Part shown: positions 44,722-54,413 of the stretch, piece by piece | Numbering within the stretch: the first letter of the stretch is position 1 | How the letters are laid out: each line of letters opens with the position of its first letter | NCBI RefSeq assembly: GCF_019669905.1 | Contig: NZ_AP019777.1 | Coordinates: 682,001-746,000 of the forward strand | From: Methylomonas koyamae | GTDB taxonomy: Bacteria; Pseudomonadota; Gammaproteobacteria; Methylococcales; Methylomonadaceae | Length of the DNA stretch: 64,000 nucleotides | Reading direction: 5' to 3' | Notes under the pieces: generated by a model | What the model saw: the letters and a program-made list of their open reading frames with translations, nothing else | What the model was told of the DNA's origin: nothing | Databases searched by the model: none | Made by a program: the position numbers and the translations under genes

Positions 44722-45261
44722 TTATTGCGCCTGCTGCTGTTGTTGAATTTTCTGCAAATAGTCGCGCATGTCTTCGTTGTTGACCCGTTGGTACAAGTCG
44801 GCGACGGCTACGCTGAGGCCGATGCTGTCGAAGCTCACGGCGTCGCCGAGAAAGTAGTGCGCCGGCCGCCAATCGGTCGAGCGGCGAAACACCTCAATTT
44901 CGACATGATCGGTTTCGATCAGAACATATTCCTGCAAACTGGCTAGACCTCGGTAGGCGGCGAGCTTGACGGTCTTGTCGATGCGGCGGGCGGCTTTGGA
45001 CAATACTTCGACGATAATTGTCGGCCGGTCGCTGTAATAGTCGTTACCGTTTTCGTCGTCGCAGGCCACCATCACGTCCGGGTAAAAGAAGTTGGGGCCG
45101 GCTTTGACTTTTAAGTCGGACGATAAAGTTGCGCAGGGCGAATTTTGCAGATGGTTACCCAGTAAACGCGCGCTGTTACTGACCAAAAGACTGTGGTTCC
45201 GGTTGGCGTCGGCCATTGCATAGGCTGCGCCGATCGGGTATTGCGCCTGTTGCAGAGCCAT
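44722..45261 (-). CDS. Uma2-family (DUF820) PD-(D/E)XK nuclease-like protein, N-terminally shortened
   Basis: A 179-residue Uma2/DUF820 protein, a PD-(D/E)XK nuclease fold abundant in cyanobacteria and often linked to mobile DNA. Core motifs: NFFYPDVMVACDDENG with catalytic Asp, then TIIVEVLSKAARRIDKTVKL with the ExV pair and Lys, and YRGLASLQEYVLIETD. The typical N-terminal helix and RHEYIDGEIY-type strand are missing: after MALQQAQY the sequence jumps to PIGAAYAMADANRNHSLLVS, so about 25 residues usual in the family seem deleted. It sits between ubiE (33 bp) and ubiJ (directly abutting), which is normally ubiE-ubiJ. Activity is uncertain given the shortening. Confidence 0.83.
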   Translation of the reverse strand: MALQQAQYPIGAAYAMADANRNHSLLVSNSARLLGNHLQNSPCATLSSDLKVKAGPNFFYPDVMVACDDENGNDYYSDRPTIIVEVLSKAARRIDKTVKLAAYRGLASLQEYVLIETDHVEIEVFRRSTDWRPAHYFLGDAVSFDSIGLSVAVADLYQRVNNEDMRDYLQKIQQQQQAQ

Positions 45262-45294
45262 CTTCGAATCTCGCTGCCGGGTCGGTGGGGCGGC

Positions 45295-46044
45295 TTAAAA
45301 CTTGTAACCCCGGTGCACGGCGACGATGCCTTGGGTCATGTTGAAATATTCGCAACGCTCCAGGCCGGCGTTTTCCATCATCTGCTTCAATTCGTCCTGC
45401 TTTGGGTGCATGCGGATCGATTCGGCCAGATAGCGGTAACTGTCTTCGTCCTTGGCTACGACGGCGCCGATTTTCGGCAGAATATTGAACGAATAGAAGT
45501 CGTAGACTTTTTCGGTGACCGGGTCGATCGGGTGGGAAAACTCCAGCACGATGACGCGGCCGCCCGGTTTCAATACCCGATACATCGAACGCAGTGCCGC
45601 GTCTTTGTCGGTGACGTTGCGCAAACCGAAGCCTATCGTCACGCAATCGAAAGTGTTGTCGGCAAACGGCAGGCATTCGGCGTTGACCTGGGTGTAGCGG
45701 ATATTGCCGGCAACGCCTTTGTCGATCAAGCGGTCGCGGCCGGTGCGCAGCATTTCCGAATTGATGTCGGCCAATACCACCTGGCCGGACTTGCCGACCC
45801 GTTTCTCGAACAATAAGGTCAGATCGCCGGTGCCGCCGGCCAAATCCAAAACGTGGTCGCCTTCGCGGACGTTGGCCAGTTGCACCGCAATCCGCTTCCA
45901 AATCCGGTGGATGCCGAGCGACATCAGGTCGTTCATGATGTCGTATTGGCCGGCAACGGAATCGAATACGCCGCGCACCAGCGCGACTTTATCTGCCTTG
46001 GGAACCTGTTTGAAGCCGAAATGGGTGGTATTGTCGTTTGTCAT
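45295..46044 (-). CDS. ubiE: Ubiquinone/menaquinone C-methyltransferase UbiE
   Basis: A 249-residue SAM-dependent methyltransferase for the C-methylation step of ubiquinone synthesis. Family-diagnostic stretches are [20 protein letters not shown] (residues 27-46), motif [17 protein letters not shown] and the late [15 protein letters not shown] end. It follows the DUF971 gene by 8 bp and precedes the Uma2 insertion. Confidence 0.97.
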   Translation of the reverse strand: MTNDNTTHFGFKQVPKADKVALVRGVFDSVAGQYDIMNDLMSLGIHRIWKRIAVQLANVREGDHVLDLAGGTGDLTLLFEKRVGKSGQVVLADINSEMLRTGRDRLIDKGVAGNIRYTQVNAECLPFADNTFDCVTIGFGLRNVTDKDAALRSMYRVLKPGGRVIVLEFSHPIDPVTEKVYDFYSFNILPKIGAVVAKDEDSYRYLAESIRMHPKQDELKQMMENAGLERCEYFNMTQGIVAVHRGYKF

Positions 46045-46052
46045 GATTCAAT

Positions 46053-46442
46053 TCAGTTGTGTAAGGGCGAGCGGCGGCTGATGCCGGCGGCTTGCAATGC
46101 TTCCAGGTAAGCTGACCACAGCAGCGGGAAATCGGAACCGAGCTTGTACAGCAAGTCCCAGCTATAAATGCCGGTGTCGTGGCCGTCGCTGAACACCAGT
46201 TTGACCGCGTAATTGCCGACCGGCAGGATGTCGGTAATGGTGACGTCTTCCTTGCCTGTCTGCAGCGTTTCCTGGCCGGGGCCATGGCCGACCGCTTCCG
46301 CAGATTGGGTGAAAACCCGCAGATACTCGCTGGGCAATTCGAAAATGCTGCCGTCGTCGAAATGGATTTCCAAAATCGCCGAGACTTTGTGCAGCTTGAT
46401 TTCGGTGGGCTGGCAATGGCAGGGAGTGATGGCTACGCGCAT
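46053..46442 (-). CDS. DUF971 (gamma-butyrobetaine hydroxylase N-terminal-like) protein
   Basis: A 129-residue DUF971 protein, MRVAITPCHCQPTEIKLHKV at the start. The body ILEIHFDDGSIFELPSEYLR and KLVFSDGHDTGIYSWDLLY is diagnostic. DUF971 is the N-terminal zinc-binding-like domain of gamma-butyrobetaine hydroxylase and also occurs alone next to hslU in gammaproteobacteria, as here (6 bp after hslU). A role near Fe-S or ubiquinone biogenesis has been suggested for such proteins; function here is unproven. Confidence 0.9.
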   Translation of the reverse strand: MRVAITPCHCQPTEIKLHKVSAILEIHFDDGSIFELPSEYLRVFTQSAEAVGHGPGQETLQTGKEDVTITDILPVGNYAVKLVFSDGHDTGIYSWDLLYKLGSDFPLLWSAYLEALQAAGISRRSPLHN

Positions 46443-46448
46443 GATCGG

Positions 46449-47768
46449 TTATAAAATATAGCGGCTCAAGTCTTCGTCGCCGGCCAACTCCAATAGGTGG
46501 GCGTCGACGTAAGCGGCATCGATGACGACCGATTTCTCCGGCAGGTCCGGGGCACTGAAGGAAATGTCTTCCAGCAGTTTTTCCAGAATGGTATGCAGGC
46601 GGCGGGCGCCGATATTTTCGGTTTTTTCGTTGACCTGCCAGCCCAGTTCGGCAATGCGTTTGATGCCGTCGGCGGTAAATTGCAGGTCGACGCCTTCGGT
46701 TTTCAACAAGGCCTGGTACTGCTCGGTCAAAGAGGCATCCGGTTCAGTCAGGATGCGGACGAAATCGTCGGCGCTCAGCGCGTTCAACTCGACCCGGATC
46801 GGAAAGCGGCCTTGCAGCTCGGGAATCAGGTCGGACGGTTTGGTCAGATGGAACGCGCCGGAGGCGATGAACAGGATGTGGTCGGTCTTGATTGTGCCGT
46901 ATTTGGTGGTGACGGTGCTGCCTTCGACCAGCGGCAGCAAATCGCGCTGCACGCCCTCTCGGGAGACTTCGCCGCCGCCCATTTCCGCCCGCTTGCAGAT
47001 CTTGTCGATCTCGTCCAGAAACACGATGCCGTGCTGCTCGACGGCTTCCAGCGCCGATTGCTTGACTTCCTCTTCGTTGACCAATTTACCGGCTTCCTCT
47101 TCCTGCAGCAGTTTCAACGCGTCCTTGATTTTTAGTTTGCGCGACTTGGTGCGGCCGCTGTTCAGGCTTTGAAACATGCCCTGCAATTGGCTGGTCATTT
47201 CTTCCATGCCCGGCGGCGCCATGATTTCGACGCCGACCGACGGTGCGGACACGTCGATTTGGATTTCCTTGTCGTTCAAGTCGCCTTCGCGCAATTTTTT
47301 GCGCATTTTCTGGCGGGTGGCTTCCTCGGTGTCGGATAGCATGCCGCCCTCGGCGCGCGGCAGCAGAATGTCCAGCACCTTGTCTTCGGCGGCGTCGGCG
47401 GCACGGTTTTGCACTTTTTCCATCGCCGATACCCGCGTCATCTTTACCGCACTGTCGATCAAGTCGCGGATGATGGATTCGACGTCGCGGCCGACGTAGC
47501 CGACTTCGGTGAATTTGGTGGCTTCGATTTTGATGAACGGCGCGTTGGCCAGCCTGGCCAGGCGGCGGGCGATTTCGGTTTTGCCGACGCCGGTGGGGCC
47601 TATCATCAGGATGTTTTTAGGCGTGATTTCGTCGCGCAGTTCCGGCGCGACCTGACTGCGGCGCCAACGGTTACGCAGGGCAATGGCGACGGAGCGCTTG
47701 GCGTCGGCCTGGCCGACGATGTGTTTGTCCAGTTCGCTGACGATTTCTCTGGGGGTCATTTGACTCAT
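46449..47768 (-). CDS. hslU: ATP-dependent protease ATPase subunit HslU
   Basis: A 439-residue AAA+ unfoldase of the HslUV protease. [20 protein letters not shown] start, Walker [16 protein letters not shown], the I-domain insertion (about residues 110-240), Walker [15 protein letters not shown] and sensor regions. The last residues LSRYIL insert into HslV to activate it. It begins 3 bp after hslV. Confidence 0.98.
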   Translation of the reverse strand: MSQMTPREIVSELDKHIVGQADAKRSVAIALRNRWRRSQVAPELRDEITPKNILMIGPTGVGKTEIARRLARLANAPFIKIEATKFTEVGYVGRDVESIIRDLIDSAVKMTRVSAMEKVQNRAADAAEDKVLDILLPRAEGGMLSDTEEATRQKMRKKLREGDLNDKEIQIDVSAPSVGVEIMAPPGMEEMTSQLQGMFQSLNSGRTKSRKLKIKDALKLLQEEEAGKLVNEEEVKQSALEAVEQHGIVFLDEIDKICKRAEMGGGEVSREGVQRDLLPLVEGSTVTTKYGTIKTDHILFIASGAFHLTKPSDLIPELQGRFPIRVELNALSADDFVRILTEPDASLTEQYQALLKTEGVDLQFTADGIKRIAELGWQVNEKTENIGARRLHTILEKLLEDISFSAPDLPEKSVVIDAAYVDAHLLELAGDEDLSRYIL

Positions 47769-47771
47769 GGT

Positions 47772-48335
47772 TTACTCTTGCAGGGCCGTTTGCGGTTCGG
47801 CGTCCAATTCTTCGATACGTAAGTTGTGATTGGTATAAATGCAGATGTCGGCAGCGATATTCAAGGCCTTTTCGACGATGTCGCGGGCACCGAGTTCGGT
47901 ATTTTCCAGCAAGGCGCGGGCCGCGCTTTGAGCGAAGGCGCCGCCGGAGCCGATGGCGATGAAATCATGTTCCGGTTCGATCACGTCGCCGGTACCGGAA
48001 ATGACCAATGAGGTTTTGCTGTCGGCGATAATCAATAAGGCTTCGAGTTTGCGCAAGGCGCGGTCGGTACGCCAGTCTTTCGCCATTTCCACCGCGGCGC
48101 GGGTCAGATTGCCGCGGTGCTTTTCCAGTTTGCCTTCGAAATGTTCGAATAAGGTAAAGGCATCGGCGGTGGCGCCGGCGAAACCGGCTATCACTTTGTC
48201 GTGGTACAAGCGTCTGACTTTTCTGGCATTGCCTTTCATCACGGTGTTGCCCAAGGTGACCTGGCCGTCGCCGCCGATCACGACCTTGTTGCCGCGCCGG
48301 ACCGATAGAATTGTGGTGCCTCTGAAGTTGGTCAT
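47772..48335 (-). CDS. hslV: ATP-dependent protease proteolytic subunit HslV
   Basis: A 187-residue threonine protease related to proteasome beta subunits. [20 protein letters not shown] shows a short leader before the TT pair that supplies the N-terminal Thr nucleophile. It degrades proteins unfolded by HslU. First gene of the seven-gene run. Heat-shock control is usual; upstream at 48387-48393 the minus strand reads CCCATCT like a sigma32 -10 box, but I found no convincing CTTGAAA partner. Confidence 0.97.
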   Translation of the reverse strand: MTNFRGTTILSVRRGNKVVIGGDGQVTLGNTVMKGNARKVRRLYHDKVIAGFAGATADAFTLFEHFEGKLEKHRGNLTRAAVEMAKDWRTDRALRKLEALLIIADSKTSLVISGTGDVIEPEHDFIAIGSGGAFAQSAARALLENTELGARDIVEKALNIAADICIYTNHNLRIEELDAEPQTALQE

Positions 48336-48548
48336 AACCTGCGTAACTGAGAACGGAAAGGCGGCGATTTTACATGTTCTGCGCGGAGATGGGTTAGAAG
48401 TTTAATAACCTCCGGCCCAGTGGGTGAAAGGCCTGGAGATTGAACAAAGCGTTAAAACTGATTAAAGTTCAAACTGCTGGTATTTTAAGGATGCGCCGGT
48501 TTTTTATGGCGTTTCCAACATTACAACAATAACAACAAGAGGCTAGTC

Positions 48549-48986
48549 ATGAATTTGTCGATTCGCTGGAAAAGCGCGCTGCTGTTGGGCGCGATGGTTT
48601 TTTCAAGTGTGGCGTTGGCGCTGACCCCGGAGGAGGAGGAACGGTTAAAGGAATGCAAACGGCCCAAATTCCGCGATTTCGTTCCGGAGCATAAAGCCGA
48701 AGTCGATGCCGGCGTCGACCTGTCGTTCCACGTTTCGCACAATGCCGACCCGTTGTCCATCAGCGCCGAGGCCCACGGCGAGAAAATGAAGGTCGAGGTG
48801 GTCGACAAAAAGACCTTCTATTTCGTCAAATCCAAGCTGCCGCAACTTAGCCCTGGATTCGCCCGCGTCCACGTCATGGCTAAATCCGCCGAAAGCAAGG
48901 TTGAGTCCGGCTGCTGGGGGCAGGACGGTTGGTTGATCAAGATCAAGGGCGAAGAGACCGCGGCCAAGCCGGCATCGGCTCAGTAG
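48549..48986 (+). CDS. Secreted hypothetical protein
   Basis: A 145-residue exported protein: signal peptide WKSALLLGAMVFSSVALALT, then an acidic/basic mature domain of about 120 residues (RPKFRDFVPEHKAEVDAGVD, LSFHVSHNADPLSISAEAHG) with two cysteines (Cys near KECKR and in SGCWGQDGW) that could form a disulfide. The pattern suggests an Ig-like beta sandwich, but I cannot name a family. GAGG lies 8 bases before ATG 48549. Alone, in plus orientation. Confidence 0.75.
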   Translation: MNLSIRWKSALLLGAMVFSSVALALTPEEEERLKECKRPKFRDFVPEHKAEVDAGVDLSFHVSHNADPLSISAEAHGEKMKVEVVDKKTFYFVKSKLPQLSPGFARVHVMAKSAESKVESGCWGQDGWLIKIKGEETAAKPASAQ

Positions 48987-49092
48987 GCCTTGGTTGCAAA
49001 AATCCGCCGCCATCCGCATCGCGCGAGTGTGTGCGCTAAATTAATTGTTTTTCGTATCTGACCTAGCGGCTCGGCATTTTGCAGCAATAAAA

Positions 49093-49114
49093 AAGCCGGC
49101 ATTGCGGCCGGCTT
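49093..49114. terminator. Bidirectional terminator
   Basis: AAGCCGGC/GCCGGCTT stem with loop ATTGCG, flanked by A-run and T-run, between two convergent genes. Confidence 0.8.
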
Positions 49115-49140
49115 TTGCTTCGATCCTAAGGTTGCTTCGG

Positions 49141-49788
49141 TTACGCCGCCAGGGTCTTTCTGCGTTTCAATCCCAAGACGCCGACTAAGCCGGTCAGGAA
49201 CAGCCAAGTTGCTGTCGGCAGCGGCACTGCGGACGGAATAATCGGCGATACGCTGATGCTGCCGGTATAGGTGCCGCCGTTGGATTGGCCTTTGATCGCG
49301 AGTTGGTAACTGCCTGCGCCTAATACGGGAATGTTATTCAACGAAATCAAATTATAAGTGGTCAACAATTCCTGATAAAACGGTGTCGAGTTTGGGAAAG
49401 GCAAGGTCACCAATTCCGGAGTCGAGGCTACTGCGAAAGAGGTCAGAGAGCCGGTGGCAATCACCGTTGAAGTCGAGTCGAGCAACTCCACGCTGGCATT
49501 CGAAATGCCGCTGGTGCTGGTGACGAAGCCGGCGCTGAAATCGGTTGTCAGACTGACTAAGGTTTGAACGTTTTGAAAACTCACGGCGCCGGATAGGTTG
49601 TAGGCGTCGTAAACATTGTCGATCACAAAGTTATAGATATTTTCGAAAGCCCCGGTGCTTACGGTATCGTTGATCACGGTCGCCGAAGCCGGGGTTAATA
49701 AGGTGGAGGCTGCCGCCTGAGGTGCATGGCTTGCGCCGGCTAATGCCAGGCAAGCCGTTAGTAGATAAGCTGTTTTGGTTTGTTTCAT
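49141..49788 (-). CDS. VPLPA/PEP-CTERM family exported protein
   Basis: About 215 residues from ATG 49788 (GGGAA upstream): signal peptide (AYLLTACLALAGASHAPQAA), a beta-rich mature domain with Ser/Thr-rich strands, and the C-terminal sorting signal VPLPTATWLFLTGLVGVLGL followed by KRRKTLAA. The signal is of the PEP-CTERM type processed by exosortase, leaving the protein in the envelope or exopolysaccharide matrix. GAFENIYNFVIDNVYDAYNL is a repeat-like motif near the start of the mature part. The frame is open upstream to 49833 but without a signal peptide. Confidence 0.85.
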   Translation of the reverse strand: MKQTKTAYLLTACLALAGASHAPQAAASTLLTPASATVINDTVSTGAFENIYNFVIDNVYDAYNLSGAVSFQNVQTLVSLTTDFSAGFVTSTSGISNASVELLDSTSTVIATGSLTSFAVASTPELVTLPFPNSTPFYQELLTTYNLISLNNIPVLGAGSYQLAIKGQSNGGTYTGSISVSPIIPSAVPLPTATWLFLTGLVGVLGLKRRKTLAA

Positions 49789-50519
49789 ATTCAATTCCCG
49801 TGAAGTTAAGCCTGTACCAAGGTTACGGAACAATTATTCGGTCGACATCAGACAAAAGTACAGTCGCGGTGGTAGCGGTTTGTAATAGGCGGGCCACACG
49901 CGAATCTGACCGATCCGGCGCTTGGGGGGACAAATTCGCCGCCAAGTTTTAACGCCCGAGTTGCCCGCCGGTGCGGCGGGCTTGTTTTCTACTGGCCGTT
50001 CGTGCAGCGAATCGGTAGCTATGCAACATGGTCGCCGGCCTGCTTCTCTTTTGCCTGCACAAAATTATACACGTCGAATAATTGTGGATTTGTAAGCCTA
50101 TGAACTTTAATCGAATCTTAATTTGTTACTAATCAACGGGCCGGCGAATAGGGATAGAATTTCAATCATGGTTTTTGTAGTGGATTGTCCAAGCAAACCG
50201 CTCTGGGAGTAGAGAAAGAGACGGTGGATCAGGTTCGAATACGCGCTTGTTTAGGCGGCTGGCTCTGTTCGGAATAATATCAGGGCGCGATGGCCGGGAG
50301 CGGTATGTGTGTTGTCGGGTTATTTTGGGTGTTAGATTCGACAAAGATATAGCCAGGCGGAATTCGGATGCTTGCAAGCGCTGAGTCCGTCGGGGCGGGT
50401 TTTGATCCGCCTAGCTGCAAGAACTCTATGTGCACCTGTCTTCGGCGTTTTTGGGGGCGGGGCCGGAGTAAGTTGGCCGAGGACGGCCGTTTGTTAACGT
50501 TAATGTACGGAGAAAACCA
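49789..50519. other. AT-richer intergenic region with an orphan terminator
   Basis: About 730 bp without a supported gene. A plus-strand stem GCCCGCC/GGCGGGC (49963-49981) followed by TTGTTTT is a good terminator with no plus-strand gene before it, which hints at a short untranslated transcript. Frames around 50162-50377 have no ribosome binding site. Confidence 0.4.
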
Positions 50520-51029
50520 ATGAAAATGATTTCATTCTTTAGGCTTTGGCTTGCCGTTTGCCTGTTTGCAGTTTCGACTGTAAGCTCGGCCGGCATCATC
50601 TGGGAATCGACGGATGGGAATGTAAATTTCTTATCTGTAAGTCCCTTGTCACCGTTTCCTAGCAGCGATGAATTCGGTATTTTCGCAGCAGATGCGGATT
50701 TATCTAGTTCTAGCGTTAGCGCTCTATATACGTTCACCGGTATAGGTAGCTATGCGGTAACGGAACCATTTAAACTGGGATTGCGTGTTGGTAGCAGTTG
50801 GGTGAGTGAGTTCGCGAATATTAGCTTGTCCGGGGGAGGCTATTTGCTTGGTTTCGCTAAACCAGGTGTTAGTAATACGCTGAGTTTGCTTTACGGTTTT
50901 GATATAACTCCAGCCTCCAACCAAGACCCAGGTTCAATTGTACCGTTACCTGCATCAATCTGGTTTATGACCAGTGCTTTGCTGGGATTCCTGTACGTAG
51001 GGCGTAACAAATCCAATCTGGCAGCTTGA
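50520..51029 (+). CDS. VPLPA-CTERM exported protein, small
   Basis: A 169-residue exported protein: signal peptide MKMISFFRLWLAVCLFAVST then VSSAG, a short Ser/Gly-rich mature domain (LSPFPSSDEFGIFAADADLS), and C-terminal IVPLPASIWFMTSALLGFLY followed by GRNKS, the VPLPA variant of the PEP-CTERM signal. GGAG lies 7 bases before ATG 50520. Its GC content is lower than most neighbours, hinting at different history. It diverges from the VPLPA/PEP-CTERM gene at 49141-49788. Confidence 0.82.
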   Translation: MKMISFFRLWLAVCLFAVSTVSSAGIIWESTDGNVNFLSVSPLSPFPSSDEFGIFAADADLSSSSVSALYTFTGIGSYAVTEPFKLGLRVGSSWVSEFANISLSGGGYLLGFAKPGVSNTLSLLYGFDITPASNQDPGSIVPLPASIWFMTSALLGFLYVGRNKSNLAA

Positions 51030-51147
51030 TGTTTCTCCGGATCAAACAATGCTGTTTGATCCGGAATTTTTCAGGGGAAACCCGATACTTCTTTGTAACG
51101 AGCAATATCAGCGATAATTCCGGCTTTAATCTGTCAAAGGTTAGTCA

Positions 51148-51990
51148 GTGGCAAACATTTTGGTAATTGGGTGCGGCAATATCGGTTTTCGCTTGGCCTC
51201 AGCATTGACTGGCGACGGCCATTGCGTGACCGCCTTAAAACGCACGCCGCTGGCCGTTCCGGCCCCTTTTGCTCTGGTTCTGGGCGATATCGCGCAACCG
51301 AGCACTTTTAGCGCACTACCCGCAAACTACGACCTTGTAGTACTCGTGTTGTCGGCGTCCGGTCGCAATGCCGAACAATATCGAGCGCTTTACCAAGCCG
51401 GGTTGAACAATGTCTTCAATCATTTTGCCGCCGCCGGCGTTGCGCCGCCCTGCCTTATGGTGTCTTCCACCAGCGTTTACGGCCAAAACGGCGGAGAATG
51501 GGTCGACGAAGACAGCCCCACGCAACCCGCCAGCGCAACAGCAGAGTGGCTGGTAAAAGCTGAGCAGCGCTTGTGGCAGGCCGGTCCGCACAATTGCGTC
51601 GTCAGATTTTCCGGCATTTATGGGCCCGGACGCGATTGGCTGTTGCGGCGGGCCGCCGCCGGTGAGGTAATCCAGCGCGATCCGCCCAGCTTTACCAACC
51701 GCATTCATCAAGACGATTGCCTGGCGGTGCTGTTGTTTCTGATCGGCAAAATGCTGGGCGGAACTGAACTGGACAAGTGCTATCTGGCCAGCGACAACGA
51801 TCCGGCGCCGTTGTGGGACGTCATGGTCTGGATCGCTGCCCAATTCGGTTATCCGCCGCCAAAGGCTTTGCCGCCGGCGATTGGCGTCGCGCAAAACAAG
51901 CGCTGCAGTAACGCTCGGCTCAATGCCTTGGGTTATCGCTGGCGCTATCCGAGTTACAGGGACGGTTACCTACCGCCTTATTCGGCCTGA
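51148..51990 (+). CDS. NAD-dependent epimerase/dehydratase-like SDR protein (YeeZ type)
   Basis: A 280-residue extended short-chain dehydrogenase-like protein from GTG 51148 with AAAGG 8 bases upstream. The dinucleotide motif is clear (NILVIGCGNIGFRLASALTG, with GxGxxG). It has SSTSVYGQNGGEWVDEDSP with Ser and Tyr of the active-site region; the usual Lys four residues after the Tyr is not seen. VVRFSGIYGPGR is typical of the YeeZ/NAD(P)-binding group. Substrate unknown. Its 3' end overlaps the convergent radical SAM gene by 13 bp. Confidence 0.82.
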   Translation: MANILVIGCGNIGFRLASALTGDGHCVTALKRTPLAVPAPFALVLGDIAQPSTFSALPANYDLVVLVLSASGRNAEQYRALYQAGLNNVFNHFAAAGVAPPCLMVSSTSVYGQNGGEWVDEDSPTQPASATAEWLVKAEQRLWQAGPHNCVVRFSGIYGPGRDWLLRRAAAGEVIQRDPPSFTNRIHQDDCLAVLLFLIGKMLGGTELDKCYLASDNDPAPLWDVMVWIAAQFGYPPPKALPPAIGVAQNKRCSNARLNALGYRWRYPSYRDGYLPPYSA

Positions 51991-53489
51991 AGGGATTGTT
52001 TTTGCCGCTTGTTGGCAGCGCTGCGTTTGGGCGATGCCGGCGCTGCCGAGGCCGCCAGAAATTGTGGAACGGCCTTTTCGCCGCTAAGCCTGAGGTCTTG
52101 GTGCAGGCTGGCAAGTGCGCTAGCTTGGTCTATCGCTAAGCTCTCGGCCATGGCCTGGTAAACCAACTCGAACAAGCGCTTCAACGATATTTGCCAAGTA
52201 CTGCCGCTTAACGCGTAAAGGCTTTCGCTGAGCTGCATGAACCGGGCAAACGGGCGGTCGGCTAAGATCAGCGGCAAGGTATGGGCGAAGCGGCCGGAAT
52301 TGCCGATCAAATCCCAGAAGCGGGCAAAGCGGTTAATCCTTTGCATCTCTGCGAAACTGAGCGTGCTACTGCTGAGCAAGGCGTAAGGCGGATTCGGATC
52401 GTAGCGTAAATCGAACGCTCGAGTGTGGCGGTTGATCGGAGCGCCGCGCAGGCGTTTCAGGATACCGACCTGTATTTCCTGCGGCTGCAAAGCGACCAAC
52501 GCGTCGAAACTGTTGCCGAAACCTGCCAGCGTGTCGCCCGGCAGACCGGCGATCAGATCGGCGTGAATGTGGGCTTGGGAATGCTGCCGGAGCCAAGCCA
52601 GATTGGCTTTGGTTTTTTCGTTATCCTGCCTGCGGCTGATCCGTTGCTGGATTGCCGGATCGAAGCTTTGTACGCCGATTTCGAATTGCAACACACCTGG
52701 CGGAAAGCGGGCGATCGCGGTTTTCAACCGATCCGGCAAATTGTCCGGAATCACTTCGAAGTGCAAATACAGATCGCTGCTGAGCCGTTCCAGAAAAAAC
52801 TCCAGAATCGCCACGCTGGTGTCAGTCTTCAAATTGAACGTACGGTCGATGAATTTAAAATTGCGGGCGCCGCGCCGATGCAATTCGGCCATGCTGGTTA
52901 AAAACGCATCCAGAGCGAAAGGTTTTGCGGTGAGGTCTAGCGAGGACAGGCAGAACTCGCATTTGAACGGGCAGCCGCGCGAGGCCTCGACGTAAACGAT
53001 ACGCTGGCGAATGTCGGTATCGCTGTAATAAGGGTAGGGCGATGCCAAATCCGCTAACGGTACAGTCTGACCGACGACGATTTTGGCCGGCGGCTGTATG
53101 CCGACCAGCAGTTGGCGGCATAAATCCGGGAAGCTGATTTCGCCGTAACCGGTGACGATGAAATCCGCCAACTTGGTCCACGGCGCTAGGTCGGGCGGAT
53201 GGCTGACTTCCGGACCGCCCAGTACTACGACGATTTGCGGCGCGACCTGTTTCAAAATCGCCACAATCGCACCGATTTCGGCTGCATTCCAGATATAGAC
53301 GCCAAAGCCGATTATGCGCGGTTGCAATTCCAGCAATTTCTCGACGATTTCCAGCGGGCGTTGCTGAATGCCGAATTCGACTAATGCGGTGTGTTGCTGT
53401 AATTCGCCCATATTGGCGTAAAGGTAGCGCAGGCCGAATGCGCTATGGATGTAACGGGCATTCAGGGTGGTGATGACGATATCGGACAT
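51978..53489 (-). CDS. B12-binding-domain radical SAM protein (DUF4080)
   Basis: A 503-residue radical SAM enzyme. N-terminal cobalamin-binding-like Rossmann domain (residues 1-130, MSDIVITTLNARYIHSAFGL and VVVLGGPEVSHPP), then the radical SAM core with VEASRGCPFKCEFCLSSLDL carrying the CxxxCxxC cluster motif (about residues 172-179), and a C-terminal DUF4080 region with a basic tail (SPKRSAANKRQKQS). Members of this class methylate or rearrange unreactive carbons; the substrate is unknown. It lacks a visible His for lower-ligand (DxHxxG) cobalamin binding. Alone on the minus strand. Confidence 0.9.
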   Translation of the reverse strand: MSDIVITTLNARYIHSAFGLRYLYANMGELQQHTALVEFGIQQRPLEIVEKLLELQPRIIGFGVYIWNAAEIGAIVAILKQVAPQIVVVLGGPEVSHPPDLAPWTKLADFIVTGYGEISFPDLCRQLLVGIQPPAKIVVGQTVPLADLASPYPYYSDTDIRQRIVYVEASRGCPFKCEFCLSSLDLTAKPFALDAFLTSMAELHRRGARNFKFIDRTFNLKTDTSVAILEFFLERLSSDLYLHFEVIPDNLPDRLKTAIARFPPGVLQFEIGVQSFDPAIQQRISRRQDNEKTKANLAWLRQHSQAHIHADLIAGLPGDTLAGFGNSFDALVALQPQEIQVGILKRLRGAPINRHTRAFDLRYDPNPPYALLSSSTLSFAEMQRINRFARFWDLIGNSGRFAHTLPLILADRPFARFMQLSESLYALSGSTWQISLKRLFELVYQAMAESLAIDQASALASLHQDLRLSGEKAVPQFLAASAAPASPKRSAANKRQKQSLQAE

Positions 53490-53688
53490 GTTTAGTCGAG
53501 TTTATTGGCCTATAGCTGGGGCGGGATGCGAGCATAGCATCGATTGTTAAGCGCGATAAACCGTCACCGGTTGTGGGTAGTCGGCTTGAAATATGGCGAA
53601 TTAGCGGCCATTTACAGCGGGGCGGCTAAGCCGGCCTGATAAAATGCGTCCAGCGCCATTGTCCGAAATTCGAATCCTTTGTATCTCC

Positions 53689-54411
53689 ATGAAAAAAATA
53701 CTGAATCAAAGTTTTTTAACCAATTTTATTTCGCTGCTGGTGATCGGCGTCGGTTACCTGAGCCCTTATTATGCCGAGACGTTGAAAGCCATCGGTTTTT
53801 TCGCATTTTCCGGCGCGATTACCAACTGGCTGGCAATCCATATGCTGTTCGAGAAAGTGCCGTTTTTGTACGGTTCCGGCATCATTCCGGCCCGGTTCGA
53901 AGAGTTTAAAGCCTCGATCAAGGCTTTGATGATGGAGCAATTCTTCACCGTGGAAAATATCGAGCAATTTATCGAAACCGAAGAGCGGCAAGGCGGCAGG
54001 ATTCTGAACGTCGAGCCGCTGTTGGGTGCGGTCGATTACGACAAAGTTTACGACGGTTTGGTCAGCTCGATCATGGCGTCCTCGTTCGGCGGAATGTTGC
54101 TGATGATGGGCGGCGAGCAGGCCTTGCTGCCGCTGAAGGAACCGTTTTGCGAAAAAATGCAGCACACGCTGCGGGACATGGTCGATTCGGATACTTTCAA
54201 GTCAGCGCTGCAAAACGGCCTGAACGCGCACAAAATCGGCGAAGACCTGACCGGCAAAATCGAAGCGGTGATCGACAAGCGCCTCGGCGAGTTGACGCCA
54301 CAGTTGGTGAAGGAAATGGTGCAATCCATCATCAAGAAGCATCTGGGTTGGCTGGTGGTTTGGGGCGGAGTATTCGGCGGCTTGCTGGGCGCATTGTTCG
54401 GGTTTGCCTGA
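53689..54411 (+). CDS. DUF445 family membrane protein
   Basis: About 240 residues from ATG 53689 (the frame extends upstream to 53644 but without family sequence). N-terminal hydrophobic helices (FLTNFISLLVIGVGYLSPYY and GFFAFSGAITNWLAIHMLF), the conserved VPFLYGSGIIPARFEEFK, a helical middle, and a C-terminal anchor WLVVWGGVFGGLLGALFGF. This matches the DUF445/YjiN-type membrane family, function unknown. The hydrolase gene starts 2 bp after its stop, so the pair is co-transcribed. Confidence 0.85.
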   Translation: MKKILNQSFLTNFISLLVIGVGYLSPYYAETLKAIGFFAFSGAITNWLAIHMLFEKVPFLYGSGIIPARFEEFKASIKALMMEQFFTVENIEQFIETEERQGGRILNVEPLLGAVDYDKVYDGLVSSIMASSFGGMLLMMGGEQALLPLKEPFCEKMQHTLRDMVDSDTFKSALQNGLNAHKIGEDLTGKIEAVIDKRLGELTPQLVKEMVQSIIKKHLGWLVVWGGVFGGLLGALFGFA

Positions 54412-54413
54412 GT

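Noticed and set aside
48387..48393. Sigma32 promoter for hslV
   Set aside because: Only the -10-like CCCATCT is visible; no CTTGAAA-like -35 box at the right distance.
50180..50260. tRNA-like GGTTCGAATAC
   Set aside because: No acceptor stem or D and anticodon arms can be formed around it.
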